DNA from: Pseudomonas frederiksbergensis | GTDB taxonomy: Bacteria > Pseudomonadota > Gammaproteobacteria > Pseudomonadales > Pseudomonadaceae | Assembly (NCBI RefSeq): GCF_001952935.1 | Contig: NZ_CP018319.1 | Span: 2,944,501-3,008,500, forward strand | Length of the DNA stretch: 64,000 nucleotides | Direction: 5' to 3' | Shown here: positions 1 to 9,965 of the stretch, one piece after another | Layout: the number at the start of each line of letters is the position of its first letter | How positions within the stretch are numbered: the first letter of the stretch is position 1 | Position numbers and translations under genes: made by a program | The notes under the pieces: model-generated | Database searches by the model: none | The model's input: only the letters and a program-made list of their open reading frames with translations | What the model was told of the DNA's origin: nothing

Positions 1-53
1 CTGATTATTATTGTCTGAGCGGATTAATGTAGACCAAGGCGCACGCCACGGTT

Positions 54-188
54 GATCGTTCCCACGCTTTGCGTGGGAATGCCTCTCGGGACGCTCCGCG
101 TTCCTGCCTCACCGCTGATGTAATGCCGAACACCGTTGTGACGCAGAGCGTCACGGGCTGCATTCCCACGCGGAGCGTGGGAACGATC
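54..188. repeat. Long REP-like composite unit, copy 1
   Basis: The unit starts and ends with GATCGTTCCCACGC-type inverted ends and carries internal hairpins of the GACGCTCCGCGTTCC and GTGACGCAGAGCGTCAC type. The same architecture recurs at 846, 9860, 12310, 14137, 16980 and 23517. This copy lies just downstream of the RAYT relic. Confidence 0.9.
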
Positions 189-207
189 AGGTGGAGGACC
201 GTACGCC

Positions 208-741
208 TCAATACCAGCGCTGAATCTCGATCAGGCCTTCCATCCCCGCATAGTTCCTCGCACTGGAGTAACGCCACTGCTCCGGCAAATTCACATACCC
301 ACGCTTAACCGGGTTGAAATGAATGTAATCCAGCTTCTGACGCATCACCGTTTCGCTGTACACCATCTCTGCGTGCGAACCTTCCTGCCACAGCTGATAA
401 ACCCGGTCCTGCTTATGCGCGCGTTTGCTGAAACGCAGGCGCTGCAATGCGCGATCGGCGCCTTTGCTTTGCAGGTCGTTGATGATTTGTCGGGCGGTGA
501 AGGATTTGAACTGGCTGAGGCATTTGTTGAGGTCTGGAGCTTCTGCAACAAAGTGCAGATGGTTTTCCAGGACGACATAGCCCTACAGCTTTAGATCTTG
601 ATGGGTTTGTTGATAGCGCCAGCAATTGAGCAGGTGATCGACGATGTACGGTCGGATGAACAGCGGGAGCCATTCCATGAGGGTGCAGGTGAGGAAGTGC
701 GGTTTGTCGGGTTCAGTGATGGTGTAGCGGCTTCGGCCCAT
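208..741 (-). pseudogene. REP-associated tyrosine transposase (RAYT, Y1_Tnp/IS200-like), interrupted by a stop codon
   Basis: Read from the ATG at 741 the frame gives a RAYT-like protein of 177 codons, beginning MGRSRYTITEPDKPHFLTC. It contains the HUH-type motif NHLHF and a C-terminal block with YIHFNPVKRGY and WRYSSARNY, typical of the Y1 transposase family. Codon 53 is TAG (585-583), at the place where relatives have Tyr in the sequence LKLYGYVVLENH, so the HUH motif falls after the stop. No good restart codon is visible before it. REP-like units flank the gene on both sides, the usual RAYT arrangement. RAYTs are thought to spread REP sequences. This one is probably inactive unless the stop is read through or is a sequencing error. 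Confidence 0.85.
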
Positions 742-845
742 GGGTGCATTCCTTTGCGCGGGAATGACTAGGGTGGGCGCCGTAATGCGATGTCGCTAGC
801 AGACAGCGCCGCGGAGCGAGTGGGAAATTGCGACGCGCCCGTAAT

Positions 846-980
846 GATCGTTCCCACGCTCTGCGTGGGAATGCAGCCCCTGACGCTCTGCGTCACAACA
901 ATGTCAGGCATCGCGTCGGTTGTGAGGCAGGAACGCGGAGCGTCCCGAGAGGCATTCCCACGCGGAGCGTGGGAACGATC
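846..980. repeat. Long REP-like composite unit, copy 2
   Basis: It has the same ends and internal hairpins as the unit at 54-188 and ends ten bases before the stop codon of the threonine aldolase gene. With copy 1 it brackets the RAYT relic. Confidence 0.9.
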
Positions 981-990
981 ATGAGGGAAG

Positions 991-2031
991 TTAGCGGGAC
1001 ATGACTTCGCGAATATCCGCCGCCAGTTCGCGTACGCGTTCTTCTTCGGTGTCCCACGAGCACATGAAGCGTGCGCCGCCGTTGCCGATGAAGGTGTAGA
1101 AGCGCCAGCCCTTGGCGGTCAGTGCGGCAATCGCTGGTTCGGAGAGTTGCAGGAACACGCCGTTGGCCTGTACCGGGAACATCAGTTCCACGCCGGGAAT
1201 ATCGCTGACCAGTTCAGCCAATAGCTGAGCGCAATGGTTGGCGTGGCGGGCGTATTTGAGCCAGGCGTCGTTTTCCAGAATCCCGACCCATGGCGCCGAC
1301 AGGAAGCGCATCTTCGAGGCCAGTTGGCCGGCCTGTTTGCAGCGGTAGTCGAAGTCTTCGGCCAGTTTGTGGTTAAAGAACAGAATCGCTTCCCCCACCG
1401 CCATGCCGTTTTTCGTGCCGCCGAAGCACAACACGTCGACGCCGGCCTTCCAGGTCAGGTCGGCTGGCGAACAGCCGAGAAAGGCGCACGCATTGGAGAA
1501 GCGCGCGCCGTCCATGTGCAGGTTCAGGCCCAGCTCCTTGCACGTGGCGCTGATGGCGCGGATTTCTTCCGGGGTGTAGACGCTGCCCACTTCGGTCGCC
1601 TGGGTCAGGGTCACGACGCGCGGTTTCGGGTAGTGGATGTCCTGGCGCTTGAGCGCAATTTCGCGGATCGATTCCGGGGTCAGCTTGCCGTTTTCAGTGC
1701 GGGCGATGAGCAGTTTGGAACCGTTGGAAAAGAATTCCGGGGCGCCGCATTCGTCGGTTTCGACGTGGGCGGTTTCCGAGCAGATCACGCTGTGGTAACT
1801 CTGGCACAGCGACGACAGGGCCAGGGAGTTGGCCGCGGTGCCGTTGAAGGCGAAGAACACTTCGCAGTCGGTTTCGAACAGTTTGCGAAAATCGTCGGAC
1901 GCGCGTGCGGTCCATTCGTCGTCGCCATAGGCGCGTTGGTGGCCGTGGTTGGCCTGTTCCATGGCAGCCCAGGCTTCAGGGCAGATACCGGAATAGTTGT
2001 CGCTGGCGAATTGTTGGCTCTTATCGGTCAT
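991..2031 (-). CDS. ltaE: Low-specificity L-threonine aldolase
   Basis: This 346-residue PLP enzyme cleaves L-threonine or L-allo-threonine to glycine and acetaldehyde in the cytosol. The fold-type I aldolase pattern is clear: N-terminal SDNYSGICPEA, the PLP-contacting HMDGAR near residues 172-177, and the Schiff-base lysine in CFGGTKNGMAVGEA (about K207). The length is normal for the family. It lies on the strand opposite to the glyA-sox block that follows, and both are sources of glycine, so the neighbourhood is coherent. The gene after it starts divergently, leaving a 131-bp space where I recognise no operator. Confidence 0.93.
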   Translation of the reverse strand: MTDKSQQFASDNYSGICPEAWAAMEQANHGHQRAYGDDEWTARASDDFRKLFETDCEVFFAFNGTAANSLALSSLCQSYHSVICSETAHVETDECGAPEFFSNGSKLLIARTENGKLTPESIREIALKRQDIHYPKPRVVTLTQATEVGSVYTPEEIRAISATCKELGLNLHMDGARFSNACAFLGCSPADLTWKAGVDVLCFGGTKNGMAVGEAILFFNHKLAEDFDYRCKQAGQLASKMRFLSAPWVGILENDAWLKYARHANHCAQLLAELVSDIPGVELMFPVQANGVFLQLSEPAIAALTAKGWRFYTFIGNGGARFMCSWDTEEERVRELAADIREVMSR

Positions 2032-2162
2032 GGCCGGCTTCCGTGGTCGAGGCTCTTATGGTGAAGAGCTTCGTGGTCAATGATGATGCGCACTTTACCC
2101 AAGATCGTCAGGAGAGCACACGGGATGATGCTGTCAGAAAAATACAAGGACGACGGGCAATT

Positions 2163-2879
2163 ATGCACATGACGCAAAGGGATGGGGCGCTGGATCTGCT
2201 CAAGTGGCTGGCGCTGCTGAGCATGGTGCTCGATCACCTGCGATATGTCGGGTATTCCGTCGATCTGCTGTATATACCTGGACGGTTGGCATTCCCGTGG
2301 TTCTGTCTGGCGATGGCCGCAAACCTGGCGCGGGCCCGCGCGGTGACGAACGACGGCCAGTGGCGTTATCTGGGGTGGTTGCTGCTGTTTAGCGCCATCA
2401 GCGAAATCCCGTACAGGATGTTCATTCCTGATCCCGGGACCTTGAATGTGCTTCCCACGTTGGTCCTGGGATTACTGGTGACCCGTGGCTGGCAGGACCG
2501 AACCCTGCAAATGCGACTGTTGGCGGCTGGTGCCTTGTTGCTGGCGGCGCTATTCCCGGAGCGGTTGATGTTCGGCTTCTTCGGTGTGCTGTTGCCGCTG
2601 GCGATGTTGCTGGTGATCGGACGGCCCTGGTATTTCGCCCTGTTGCCGGGGTTGGTCTGCCTGGCGGCCAATCAGTGGCCAGTGCTGTATTCCTCGGCGC
2701 GGTTTCACAATGTTGAAGCCATCCTTGGTATCGCCGCTTGTCTGATTGCGCCATTGCTGGGGCTGCTCTTGTTGCGACAGGCCAAGCATCTCAAGCCACC
2801 GCCGATGCGGCGTTGGGCGTATGCGCTCTATCCCGCGCATTTCCTGCTGTTGCTCGCAGTTCGCCAAGTCATCACCTGA
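2163..2879 (+). CDS. TraX family integral membrane protein
   Basis: The 238-residue protein is almost entirely hydrophobic, with about seven to eight membrane segments. It opens with the TraX-like block ALDLLKWLALLSMVLDHLRY, followed by IPGRLAFPWFCLAMA. TraX of the F plasmid acetylates pilin, but chromosomal TraX-family proteins in Pseudomonas stand alone without conjugation genes and their substrate is unknown. The ATG at 2163 is chosen because AAGGA lies upstream and the conserved block begins a few residues later; an ATG six bases further in is possible. It is transcribed divergently from ltaE, and a REP doublet follows immediately. Confidence 0.8.
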   Translation: MHMTQRDGALDLLKWLALLSMVLDHLRYVGYSVDLLYIPGRLAFPWFCLAMAANLARARAVTNDGQWRYLGWLLLFSAISEIPYRMFIPDPGTLNVLPTLVLGLLVTRGWQDRTLQMRLLAAGALLLAALFPERLMFGFFGVLLPLAMLLVIGRPWYFALLPGLVCLAANQWPVLYSSARFHNVEAILGIAACLIAPLLGLLLLRQAKHLKPPPMRRWAYALYPAHFLLLLAVRQVIT

Positions 2880-2880
2880 C

Positions 2881-2977
2881 CCCTGTGGGAGCGGGCTTGC
2901 TCGCGAATGCGCCGGGCCAGTCAGCATCAGTGTTGGATGACAAACCGCATTCGCGAGCAAGCCCGCTCCCACAGGGG
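2881..2977. repeat. REP doublet (REPIN), GTGGGAGCGGGCTTGC type
   Basis: Two inverted copies of the GTGGGAGCGGGCTTGCTCGC hairpin face each other across about 40 bases. It lies directly after the TraX-like gene and before glyA. The remaining 187 bases up to glyA show no further element I can name. Confidence 0.92.
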
Positions 2978-3164
2978 ATCTTTGTTGGTTCAAAGGTTGT
3001 GTTAGGCCAGCCATTTCGGTCCATGTCGTAAACGCACCTTTGCGTGGCGTCCGTAGGCATTTGGCCTGTCTGCGCCGGTCATACCATCGCATTCAAAGGG
3101 CACTGTCGAAACACCAGTGCCTTACCGAGACGAATGGCGCATAGATGCCGCTGGGAGAGACGCG

Positions 3165-4418
3165 ATGTTCAGCAAGCAAGACCAGATCCAGGGTTACGAC
3201 GATGCACTGCTGGCGGCGATGAATGCCGAGGAGCAACGCCAGGAAGATCACATCGAGCTGATCGCGTCCGAGAACTACACCAGCAAGCGCGTGATGGAAG
3301 CGCAAGGCAGCGGCCTGACCAACAAATACGCCGAAGGCTATCCGGGCAAGCGTTACTACGGTGGCTGTGAGCACGTCGATAAAGTTGAAGCGCTGGCCAT
3401 CGAACGCGCCAAGCAACTGTTCGGTGCCGACTACGCCAACGTGCAGCCGCACTCCGGTTCTTCCGCCAACAGCGCCGTTTACCTGGCCCTGATCCAGCCG
3501 GGCGATACCATTCTCGGCATGAGCCTGGCTCACGGCGGTCACTTGACCCACGGCGCGAAAGTGTCGTCCTCGGGCAAGCTCTACAACGCCGTGCAGTACG
3601 GCATCGACACCAAGACCGGGTTGATCGACTACGACGAAGTTGAACGTCTGGCCGTCGAGTGCAAGCCGAAAATGATCGTCGCCGGGTTCTCGGCTTACTC
3701 CAAGACCCTCGACTTCCCGCGCTTCCGGCAGATTGCCGACAAGGTCGGTGCGCTGCTGTTCGTCGACATGGCCCACGTGGCCGGTCTGGTTGCCGCTGGC
3801 CTGTACCCGAATCCGCTGCCGTACGCTGACGTGGTCACCACCACCACCCACAAGACCCTGCGCGGTCCACGTGGCGGGTTGATCCTGGCCAAGTCCAACG
3901 AAGAGATCGAGAAAAAGCTCAACGCCGCGGTGTTCCCCGGCGCACAGGGCGGCCCGCTGATGCACGTGATCGCTGGTAAAGCGGTGTGCTTCAAGGAAGC
4001 GCTGGAGCCTGGTTTCAAGGCCTACCAGCAACAAGTGATCGACAACGCCCAGGCCATGGCCGGCGTATTTATCAAACGCGGCTACGATGTAGTGTCCGGC
4101 GGCACCGATAACCACCTGTTCCTGGTCAGCCTGATTCGTCAGGGCCTCACCGGCAAAGACGCGGATGCAGCACTCGGTCGCGCCCACATCACTGTGAACA
4201 AGAACGCTGTCCCGAACGATCCACAGTCGCCGTTCGTGACCTCCGGCCTGCGCATCGGCACCCCGGCGGTGACCACTCGCGGCTTCAAGGTGACCCAGTG
4301 CGTCGAGTTGGCCGGCTGGATTTGCGACATCCTCGACAACCTCGGCGACGCCGATGTCGAGGCCAATGTTGCGCAGCACGTTTCGGCCTTGTGCGCGGAC
4401 TTCCCGGTTTATCGCTGA
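3165..4418 (+). CDS. glyA: Serine hydroxymethyltransferase
   Basis: This PLP enzyme interconverts serine and glycine using tetrahydrofolate and 5,10-methylene-THF. The 417-residue protein has the family signatures [27 protein letters not shown] and [14 protein letters not shown], the last holding the PLP lysine (K230). The start MFSKQDQIQ is preceded by GGGAGAG at a good distance, so the longer in-frame extension upstream is rejected. It heads the sarcosine oxidase block, where it can use the glycine and the methylene-THF made by SoxBDAG. This suggests it is the catabolic glyA copy of Pseudomonas (glyA1 type), with a second copy likely elsewhere. Confidence 0.97.
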   Translation: MFSKQDQIQGYDDALLAAMNAEEQRQEDHIELIASENYTSKRVMEAQGSGLTNKYAEGYPGKRYYGGCEHVDKVEALAIERAKQLFGADYANVQPHSGSSANSAVYLALIQPGDTILGMSLAHGGHLTHGAKVSSSGKLYNAVQYGIDTKTGLIDYDEVERLAVECKPKMIVAGFSAYSKTLDFPRFRQIADKVGALLFVDMAHVAGLVAAGLYPNPLPYADVVTTTTHKTLRGPRGGLILAKSNEEIEKKLNAAVFPGAQGGPLMHVIAGKAVCFKEALEPGFKAYQQQVIDNAQAMAGVFIKRGYDVVSGGTDNHLFLVSLIRQGLTGKDADAALGRAHITVNKNAVPNDPQSPFVTSGLRIGTPAVTTRGFKVTQCVELAGWICDILDNLGDADVEANVAQHVSALCADFPVYR

Positions 4419-4441
4419 GCGCGGTTTTGGAGTAAATGACT

Positions 4442-5692
4442 ATGCAACGCTACTCGGGCTTCGGCCTCTTCAAACACTCCCTCAGCCATCACGAAAACTG
4501 GCAGAAGATGTGGCGCACGCCGACCCCTAAAAAGGTCTATGACGTGGTCATCGTCGGCGGTGGCGGGCATGGTCTGGCGACCGCCTACTACCTGGCCAAA
4601 GAGCACGGCATCACTAACGTGGCCGTGGTCGAGAAAGGCTGGCTGGGCGGCGGTAACACCGCGCGCAACACCACCATCGTTCGCTCCAACTACCTGTGGG
4701 ACGAGTCGGCGCACCTGTACGAACACGCGATGAAATTGTGGGAAGGCCTGTCCCAGGACCTGAACTACAACGTGATGTTCTCCCAGCGCGGCGTTTACAA
4801 CCTGTGCCACACGCTTCAAGACATCCGTGATTCCGAGCGTCGGGTCAGCGCCAACCGCCTCAACGGCGTGGACGGTGAGCTGCTCGATGCCAAGCAAGTA
4901 GCCGACGAGATTCCGTACCTCGACTGCTCGAAAAACACTCGCTACCCGGTGATGGGCGCCACCGTCCAGCGTCGCGGCGGCGTGGCCCGTCACGATGCCG
5001 TGGCGTGGGGCTTTGCCCGTGCCGCCGATGCCTTGGGCGTGGACCTGATCCAGCAGACCGAAGTGATCGGTTTCCGCAAGGAAAACGGCGTGTGCATCGG
5101 TGTCGAAACCAACAAGGGCTTCATCGGCGCCAAGCGCGTCGGTGTGGTCACCGCCGGTAACTCCGGGCACATGGCCAAACTCGCCGGTTTCCGTCTGCCG
5201 ATCGAATCGCACCCGCTGCAAGCGCTGGTGTCCGAGCCGATCAAGCCGATTATCGACAGCGTGATCATGTCCAACGCCGTACACGGTTACATCAGCCAGT
5301 CCGACAAGGGCGACCTGGTGATCGGCGCCGGTATCGACGGCTACAACGGCTACGGCCAGCGTGGTTCGTACCCGGTGATCGAGCACACCATTCAAGCCAT
5401 CGTCGAGATGTTCCCGGTGTTGTCCCGCGTGCGCATGAACCGTCAGTGGGGCGGTATCGTCGACACCACGCCGGACGCCTGCCCGATCATCTCGAAAACC
5501 CCGGTTCCGAACATGTTCTTCAACTGCGGTTGGGGCACCGGTGGCTTCAAGGCAACACCTGGCTCGGGCAACGTGTTTGCCGCGAGTCTGGCCAAGGGTG
5601 AAATGCACCCATTGGCTGCACCTTTCTCCATCGACCGTTTCCACAACGGTGCGTTGATCGATGAACACGGCGCTGCTGCGGTTGCCCACTAA
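4442..5692 (+). CDS. soxB: Sarcosine oxidase, beta subunit
   Basis: This is the flavoprotein subunit of heterotetrameric sarcosine oxidase, which demethylates sarcosine to glycine and yields 5,10-methylene-THF and H2O2. An N-terminal dinucleotide fold, [20 protein letters not shown], binds FAD. The block [14 protein letters not shown] contains the histidine (about H184) that corresponds to the covalent FMN attachment site of the family. The chosen ATG ([10 protein letters not shown]) has TTGGAGT about nine bases upstream; an ATG six bases earlier (4436) is too close to that site. The 416-residue length is usual for Pseudomonas. It follows glyA by 23 bases and is probably co-transcribed with it. 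Confidence 0.96.
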   Translation: MQRYSGFGLFKHSLSHHENWQKMWRTPTPKKVYDVVIVGGGGHGLATAYYLAKEHGITNVAVVEKGWLGGGNTARNTTIVRSNYLWDESAHLYEHAMKLWEGLSQDLNYNVMFSQRGVYNLCHTLQDIRDSERRVSANRLNGVDGELLDAKQVADEIPYLDCSKNTRYPVMGATVQRRGGVARHDAVAWGFARAADALGVDLIQQTEVIGFRKENGVCIGVETNKGFIGAKRVGVVTAGNSGHMAKLAGFRLPIESHPLQALVSEPIKPIIDSVIMSNAVHGYISQSDKGDLVIGAGIDGYNGYGQRGSYPVIEHTIQAIVEMFPVLSRVRMNRQWGGIVDTTPDACPIISKTPVPNMFFNCGWGTGGFKATPGSGNVFAASLAKGEMHPLAAPFSIDRFHNGALIDEHGAAAVAH

Positions 5693-5706
5693 CAGGAGAA
5701 ATCCCC

Positions 5707-6036
5707 ATGTTGCATATCTTCTGTCCTCACTGCGGCGAACTGCGCTCCGAAGAGGAATTCCACGCATCCGGCCAGGCGCACATCCCGCGTCCACTGGATC
5801 CGAACAGCTGCACCGACGAGGAGTGGGGCGACTACATGTTCTTCCGCGACAACCCTCGCGGTCTGCACCACGAGCTGTGGGATCACGTCGCCGGTTGCCG
5901 TCAGTACTTCAACGCCACCCGTGACACCGTGACCTACGAGATTCTCGAAACCTACAAGATCGGCGCCAAGCCACAATTCACCGACAAGACCGATAGCCCG
6001 AAAGCGGCCGCCACGGCTCTGGGAGAGAAGGTATGA
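5707..6036 (+). CDS. soxD: Sarcosine oxidase, delta subunit
   Basis: The 109-residue protein is the small zinc-binding subunit of heterotetrameric sarcosine oxidase. It begins MLHIFCPHCGELRSEEEF, whose CPHC together with a later histidine and cysteine (HVAGC) fits the zinc site of the family. It lies 14 bases after soxB with AGGAGAA before its ATG. Its end overlaps the soxA start by four bases (ATGA), a sign of translational coupling. Confidence 0.95.
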   Translation: MLHIFCPHCGELRSEEEFHASGQAHIPRPLDPNSCTDEEWGDYMFFRDNPRGLHHELWDHVAGCRQYFNATRDTVTYEILETYKIGAKPQFTDKTDSPKAAATALGEKV

Positions 6037-9000
6037 GCCAGATCAATCGCCTGTCCAACGGCGGACGCATCGACCGTAACAAAGTGCTGAGCTTCACCTT
6101 CAACGGCCAGACCTACAAAGGCTTTGAGGGCGATTCTTTGGCCGCGGCCTTGCTGGCCAACGGTGTCGATATCATCGGTCGTAGCTTCAAGTACTCGCGT
6201 CCACGCGGCATCTTCGCCGCCGGTGCCGAAGAGCCGAACGCCGTGCTGCAGATCGGCGCGACCGAAGCCACGCAGATCCCGAACGTACGCGCCACGCAAC
6301 AAGCGCTGTATCAAGGTTTGGTCGCCACCAGCACCAACGGCTGGCCGAGCGTGAACAACGACATGATGGGGATTCTCGGCAAGGTCGGCGGCAAGCTGAT
6401 GCCGCCGGGCTTCTACTACAAAACCTTCATGTACCCGCAATCGTTCTGGATGACTTACGAGAAGTACATTCGTAAGGCTGCTGGTCTTGGCCGCTCGCCG
6501 ACCGAGAACGATCCGGACACCTACGACTACATGAACCAGCACTGCGACGTGCTGATCGTCGGCGCTGGCCCTGCTGGCCTGGCCGCTGCACTGGCAGCTG
6601 CCCGCAGCGGTGCCCGTGTGATCCTGGCCGATGAACAGGAAGAGTTCGGCGGCAGCCTGCTCGATTCCCGCGAAAGCCTCGACGGCAAGCCTGCCACCGA
6701 GTGGGTTGCCAGCGTCATCACCGAGCTGAAAAATACCCCGGACGTGTTGCTGTTGCCCCGCGCCACAGTCAATGGTTACCACGACCACAACTTCCTGACC
6801 ATTCACGAGCGCCTCACCGATCACCTCGGCGACCGCGCCCCGATCGGCCAGGTGCGTCAGCGCATCCACCGGGTTCGCGCCAAGCGTGTCGTGCTGGCGA
6901 CCGGTACTCACGAGCGTCCACTGGTTTACGGCAACAACGACGTGCCGGGCAACATGCTCGCCGGCGCTGTGTCGACTTACGTGCGTCGTTACGGCGTGGC
7001 ACCGGGCAAGAAACTGGTGCTGTCGACCAACAACGATCACGCCTATCGCGTTGCACTGGATTGGCTCGACGCCAGCCTGCAAGTCGTGGCGATCGCCGAC
7101 GCCCGCAGCAACCCTCGCGGTGCGCTGGTGGAAGAAGCGCGCGCCAAGGGCATCCGCATCCTGACCGGCAGCGCTGTGATCGAGGCCCGTGGCAGCAAGC
7201 ACGTCACCGCCGCTCGCGTTGCCGCGATCGATGTCAAAGCACACACCGTGACCAGCCCGGGCGAGTGGCTCGATTGCGACCTGGTCGCCAGTTCTGGCGG
7301 TTACAGCCCGGTGGTTCACCTGGCGTCGCACTTGGGTGGCAAGCCGATCTGGCGTGAAGACATCCTCGGTTTCGTACCGGGCGAAGCACCGCAGAAACGC
7401 GTGTGCGTAGGTGGCATCAACGGCGTCTATGGCCTCGGCGATTCCCTGGTCGATGGTTTTGCAGGTGGTGCTCGCGCCGCCAGCGAAGCCGGTTTCAGCG
7501 TGGTCGAAGGCACCTTGCCGAAAGCCCTGAGCCGTCTGGAAGAGCCAACACTGGCGCTGTTCCAGGTGCCGCATGAAAAGAACACCGCACGTGCGCCGAA
7601 GCAATTCGTCGACCTGCAGAACGACGTCACCGCTGCCGCCATCGAACTGGCGACCCGCGAAGGTTTCGAGTCGGTCGAGCACGTCAAGCGCTATACCGCA
7701 CTGGGCTTCGGTACGGACCAGGGCAAGCTCGGCAACGTCAACGGCCTGGCCATCGCCGCCCGTTCGTTGAACGTGACCATCCCGCAGATGGGCACCACCA
7801 TGTTCCGTCCGAACTACACGCCGGTAACCTTCGGCGCCGTGGCCGGCCGTCACTGTGGGCACATCTTCGAGCCGGTACGTTTCACCGCGCTGCATCACTG
7901 GCATGTGAAGAATGGCGCTGAATTTGAAGACGTTGGTCAGTGGAAGCGTCCTTGGTACTTCCCGAAAAACGGTGAAGACCTGCACACCGCCGTGAAGCGT
8001 GAATGCAAAGCCGTGCGCGACAGCGTCGGCCTGCTGGACGCTTCGACCCTGGGCAAAATCGACATCCAGGGCCCGGATTCGCGTGAGTTCCTCAACCGCA
8101 TCTACACCAACGCCTGGACCAAGCTCGACGTGGGCAAGGCCCGCTACGGCCTGATGTGCAAAGAAGACGGCATGGTGTTCGACGACGGCGTTACCGCTTG
8201 TCTCGCCGACAACCATTTCGTGATGACCACCACCACCGGCGGCGCTGCACGCGTGCTGCAATGGCTGGAAATCTACCACCAGACCGAATGGCCAGATCTG
8301 AAGGTGTATTTCACGTCCGTGACGGATCACTGGGCAACCATGACCCTGTCCGGGCCGAACAGCCGCAAGCTGCTCAGCGAAGTCACCGACATCGACCTGA
8401 GCAACGAAGCCTTCCCGTTCATGACCTGGAAAGAAGGCCTGGTCGGCGGTGTGCCGGCGCGGGTGTTCCGGATTTCGTTTACCGGTGAACTGTCGTACGA
8501 AGTCAACGTTCAGGCCGACTACGCCATGGGCGTTCTGGAAAAAATCGTCGAGGCCGGCAAGAAGTACAACTTGACGCCTTACGGCACCGAAACCATGCAC
8601 GTTCTGCGGGCGGAGAAGGGCTTCATCATCGTCGGTCAGGACACTGACAGCTCGATGACCCCGGATGACCTGAACATGGGCTGGTGTGTCGGTCGCACCA
8701 AACCGTTCTCGTGGATCGGCTGGCGTGGCATGAACCGCGAAGACTGCGTGCGTGATCAGCGCAAACAGCTGGTCGGTCTGAAGCCGATCGATCCGACCAA
8801 ATGGCTGCCGGAAGGGGCGCAATTGGTGTTCAACACCAAGCAAACCATTCCGATGACCATGGTCGGTCACGTGACTTCCAGTTACCTGCACAACTCCCTG
8901 GGCTATTCGTTTGCCATGGGTGTGGTCAAGGGCGGCTTGAAGCGCATGGGTGAGCGGGTGTTCGCACCGCTGGCCGACGGCAGCGTGATCGAGGCGGAAA

Positions 9001-9050
9001 TCGTTTCTTCGGTGTTCTTCGATCCGAAAGGCGATCGCCAGAACGTCTAA
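6033..9050 (+). CDS. soxA: Sarcosine oxidase, alpha subunit
   Basis: The 1005-residue alpha subunit binds NAD+ and tetrahydrofolate and receives the imine made at SoxB, handing the methyl carbon to THF. The N-terminal 100 residues (SNGGRIDR, FNGQTYKGFEGDSLAAALLANG) are the ferredoxin-like domain without iron-sulfur cysteines. A dinucleotide motif follows at about 175-205 (VLIVGAGPAGLAAALAAA). The C-terminal 400 residues resemble GcvT/aminomethyltransferase, with RYGLMCKEDGMVFDDG and FTGELSYEVNV. The start overlaps soxD by four bases. The complementary strand is open for over 1000 codons here, which is a codon-bias effect and not a gene. Confidence 0.97.
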   Translation: MSQINRLSNGGRIDRNKVLSFTFNGQTYKGFEGDSLAAALLANGVDIIGRSFKYSRPRGIFAAGAEEPNAVLQIGATEATQIPNVRATQQALYQGLVATSTNGWPSVNNDMMGILGKVGGKLMPPGFYYKTFMYPQSFWMTYEKYIRKAAGLGRSPTENDPDTYDYMNQHCDVLIVGAGPAGLAAALAAARSGARVILADEQEEFGGSLLDSRESLDGKPATEWVASVITELKNTPDVLLLPRATVNGYHDHNFLTIHERLTDHLGDRAPIGQVRQRIHRVRAKRVVLATGTHERPLVYGNNDVPGNMLAGAVSTYVRRYGVAPGKKLVLSTNNDHAYRVALDWLDASLQVVAIADARSNPRGALVEEARAKGIRILTGSAVIEARGSKHVTAARVAAIDVKAHTVTSPGEWLDCDLVASSGGYSPVVHLASHLGGKPIWREDILGFVPGEAPQKRVCVGGINGVYGLGDSLVDGFAGGARAASEAGFSVVEGTLPKALSRLEEPTLALFQVPHEKNTARAPKQFVDLQNDVTAAAIELATREGFESVEHVKRYTALGFGTDQGKLGNVNGLAIAARSLNVTIPQMGTTMFRPNYTPVTFGAVAGRHCGHIFEPVRFTALHHWHVKNGAEFEDVGQWKRPWYFPKNGEDLHTAVKRECKAVRDSVGLLDASTLGKIDIQGPDSREFLNRIYTNAWTKLDVGKARYGLMCKEDGMVFDDGVTACLADNHFVMTTTTGGAARVLQWLEIYHQTEWPDLKVYFTSVTDHWATMTLSGPNSRKLLSEVTDIDLSNEAFPFMTWKEGLVGGVPARVFRISFTGELSYEVNVQADYAMGVLEKIVEAGKKYNLTPYGTETMHVLRAEKGFIIVGQDTDSSMTPDDLNMGWCVGRTKPFSWIGWRGMNREDCVRDQRKQLVGLKPIDPTKWLPEGAQLVFNTKQTIPMTMVGHVTSSYLHNSLGYSFAMGVVKGGLKRMGERVFAPLADGSVIEAEIVSSVFFDPKGDRQNV

Positions 9051-9093
9051 CGGCCCTAGATCTTGTGGGTGGGCAATGACACCGAGTCGGCCC

Positions 9094-9163
9094 ATTCGCG
9101 AGCAAGCCCGCTCCCACAGGGGACCGCGGTCGAAATGTGGGAGCGGGCTTGCTCGCGAAGACG
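9094..9163. repeat. REP doublet between soxA and soxG
   Basis: Two inverted copies of the TTCGCGAGCAAGCCCGCTCC hairpin lie about 20 bases apart in the opposite relative orientation to the doublet at 2881. The element splits an otherwise tight operon. Confidence 0.92.
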
Positions 9164-9225
9164 GCAGCCCAGTCACCATAAGGGTTGAGACCAACCGCAC
9201 AACAGAATTCAGGAACAGGTGCTTT

Positions 9226-9858
9226 ATGACCGCAGCCAATGTTTACCAACAACGCCCAACCACCGGGGCCAAGGCCGAGTCGTCGCTGCATCACGCCGAC
9301 CTCGCCAGCCTGGTGGGCAAGGGTCGCAAAAACGCCGGCGTGATCGTGCGTGAGAAAAAACTCCTCGGCCACCTGACCATCCGTGGTGATGGCCATGATG
9401 CTGCGTTCGCAGCCGGCGTGCACAAGGCCCTCGGCATCGAATTGCCGGGCGCGCTGACCGTCATCGTCAAAGGCGAAACCAGCCTGCAATGGATGGGGCC
9501 GGATGAGTGGCTGCTGATCGTGCCGACCGGTGAAGAATTCGCCGCCGAGAAGAAACTGCGTGAAGCGCTGGGCGACCTGCACATCGCGATCACCAACGTC
9601 AGTGGCGGCCAGCAACTGCTCGAACTGAGCGGCCCGAACGTGCGCCAGGTGCTGATGAAGTCCACCAGCTACGACGTGCACCCCAACAATTTTCCGGTGG
9701 GCAAGGCGGTAGGCACGGTGTTTGCCAAGTCGCAACTGGTGATCCGTCACACCGCCGAAGACACCTGGGAACTGCTGATTCGTCGCAGCTTCTCGGATTA
9801 CTGGTGGTTGTGGTTGCAGGATGCGGCCGCCGAATATGGCCTGAGCGTCCAGGCGTAA
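9226..9858 (+). CDS. soxG: Sarcosine oxidase, gamma subunit
   Basis: The 210-residue protein is the gamma subunit of the heterotetrameric sarcosine oxidase. It has the folate-binding GcvT-like fold of the family: GPDEWLLIVPTGE, NVSGGQQLLELSGPNVRQVLMKS, and a C-terminal LLIRRSFSDYWWLWLQDAAAEYGL. The ATG at 9226 is preceded by AGGAACAGG. It completes the SoxBDAG set, but it is separated from soxA by 175 bases that hold a REP doublet, whereas the other junctions are 4 to 23 bases. Confidence 0.95.
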   Translation: MTAANVYQQRPTTGAKAESSLHHADLASLVGKGRKNAGVIVREKKLLGHLTIRGDGHDAAFAAGVHKALGIELPGALTVIVKGETSLQWMGPDEWLLIVPTGEEFAAEKKLREALGDLHIAITNVSGGQQLLELSGPNVRQVLMKSTSYDVHPNNFPVGKAVGTVFAKSQLVIRHTAEDTWELLIRRSFSDYWWLWLQDAAAEYGLSVQA

Positions 9859-9859
9859 A

Positions 9860-9965
9860 GATCGTTCCCACGCTCTGCGTGGGAATGCATCCCGGGACGC
9901 TCCGCGTCCCAAAGCGGACGCAGAGCGTCCATGGCGGCGTTCCCACGCAGAGCGTGGGAACGATC
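9860..9965. repeat. Long REP-like composite unit, copy 3
   Basis: It begins immediately after the soxG stop codon with GATCGTTCCCACGCTC and ends with the inverted copy 27 bases before purU. Internal hairpins are GGGACGCTCCGCGTCCC and GGACGCAGAGCGTCC. Confidence 0.92.

Noticed and set aside
8..277. An open frame at the left edge on the minus strand
   Set aside because: It overlaps the REP unit and the RAYT end in another frame and resembles no family; I see no gene in bases 1-53.
2738..3092. Short frames around the REP doublet with [13 protein letters not shown] peptides
   Set aside because: Such peptides recur at every REP doublet and are just the translated repeat.
5952..9239. An open frame of over 1000 codons on the strand opposite to soxA
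   Set aside because: It mirrors soxA codon by codon, has no family similarity and runs through the REP region; it comes from GC bias in the real gene.
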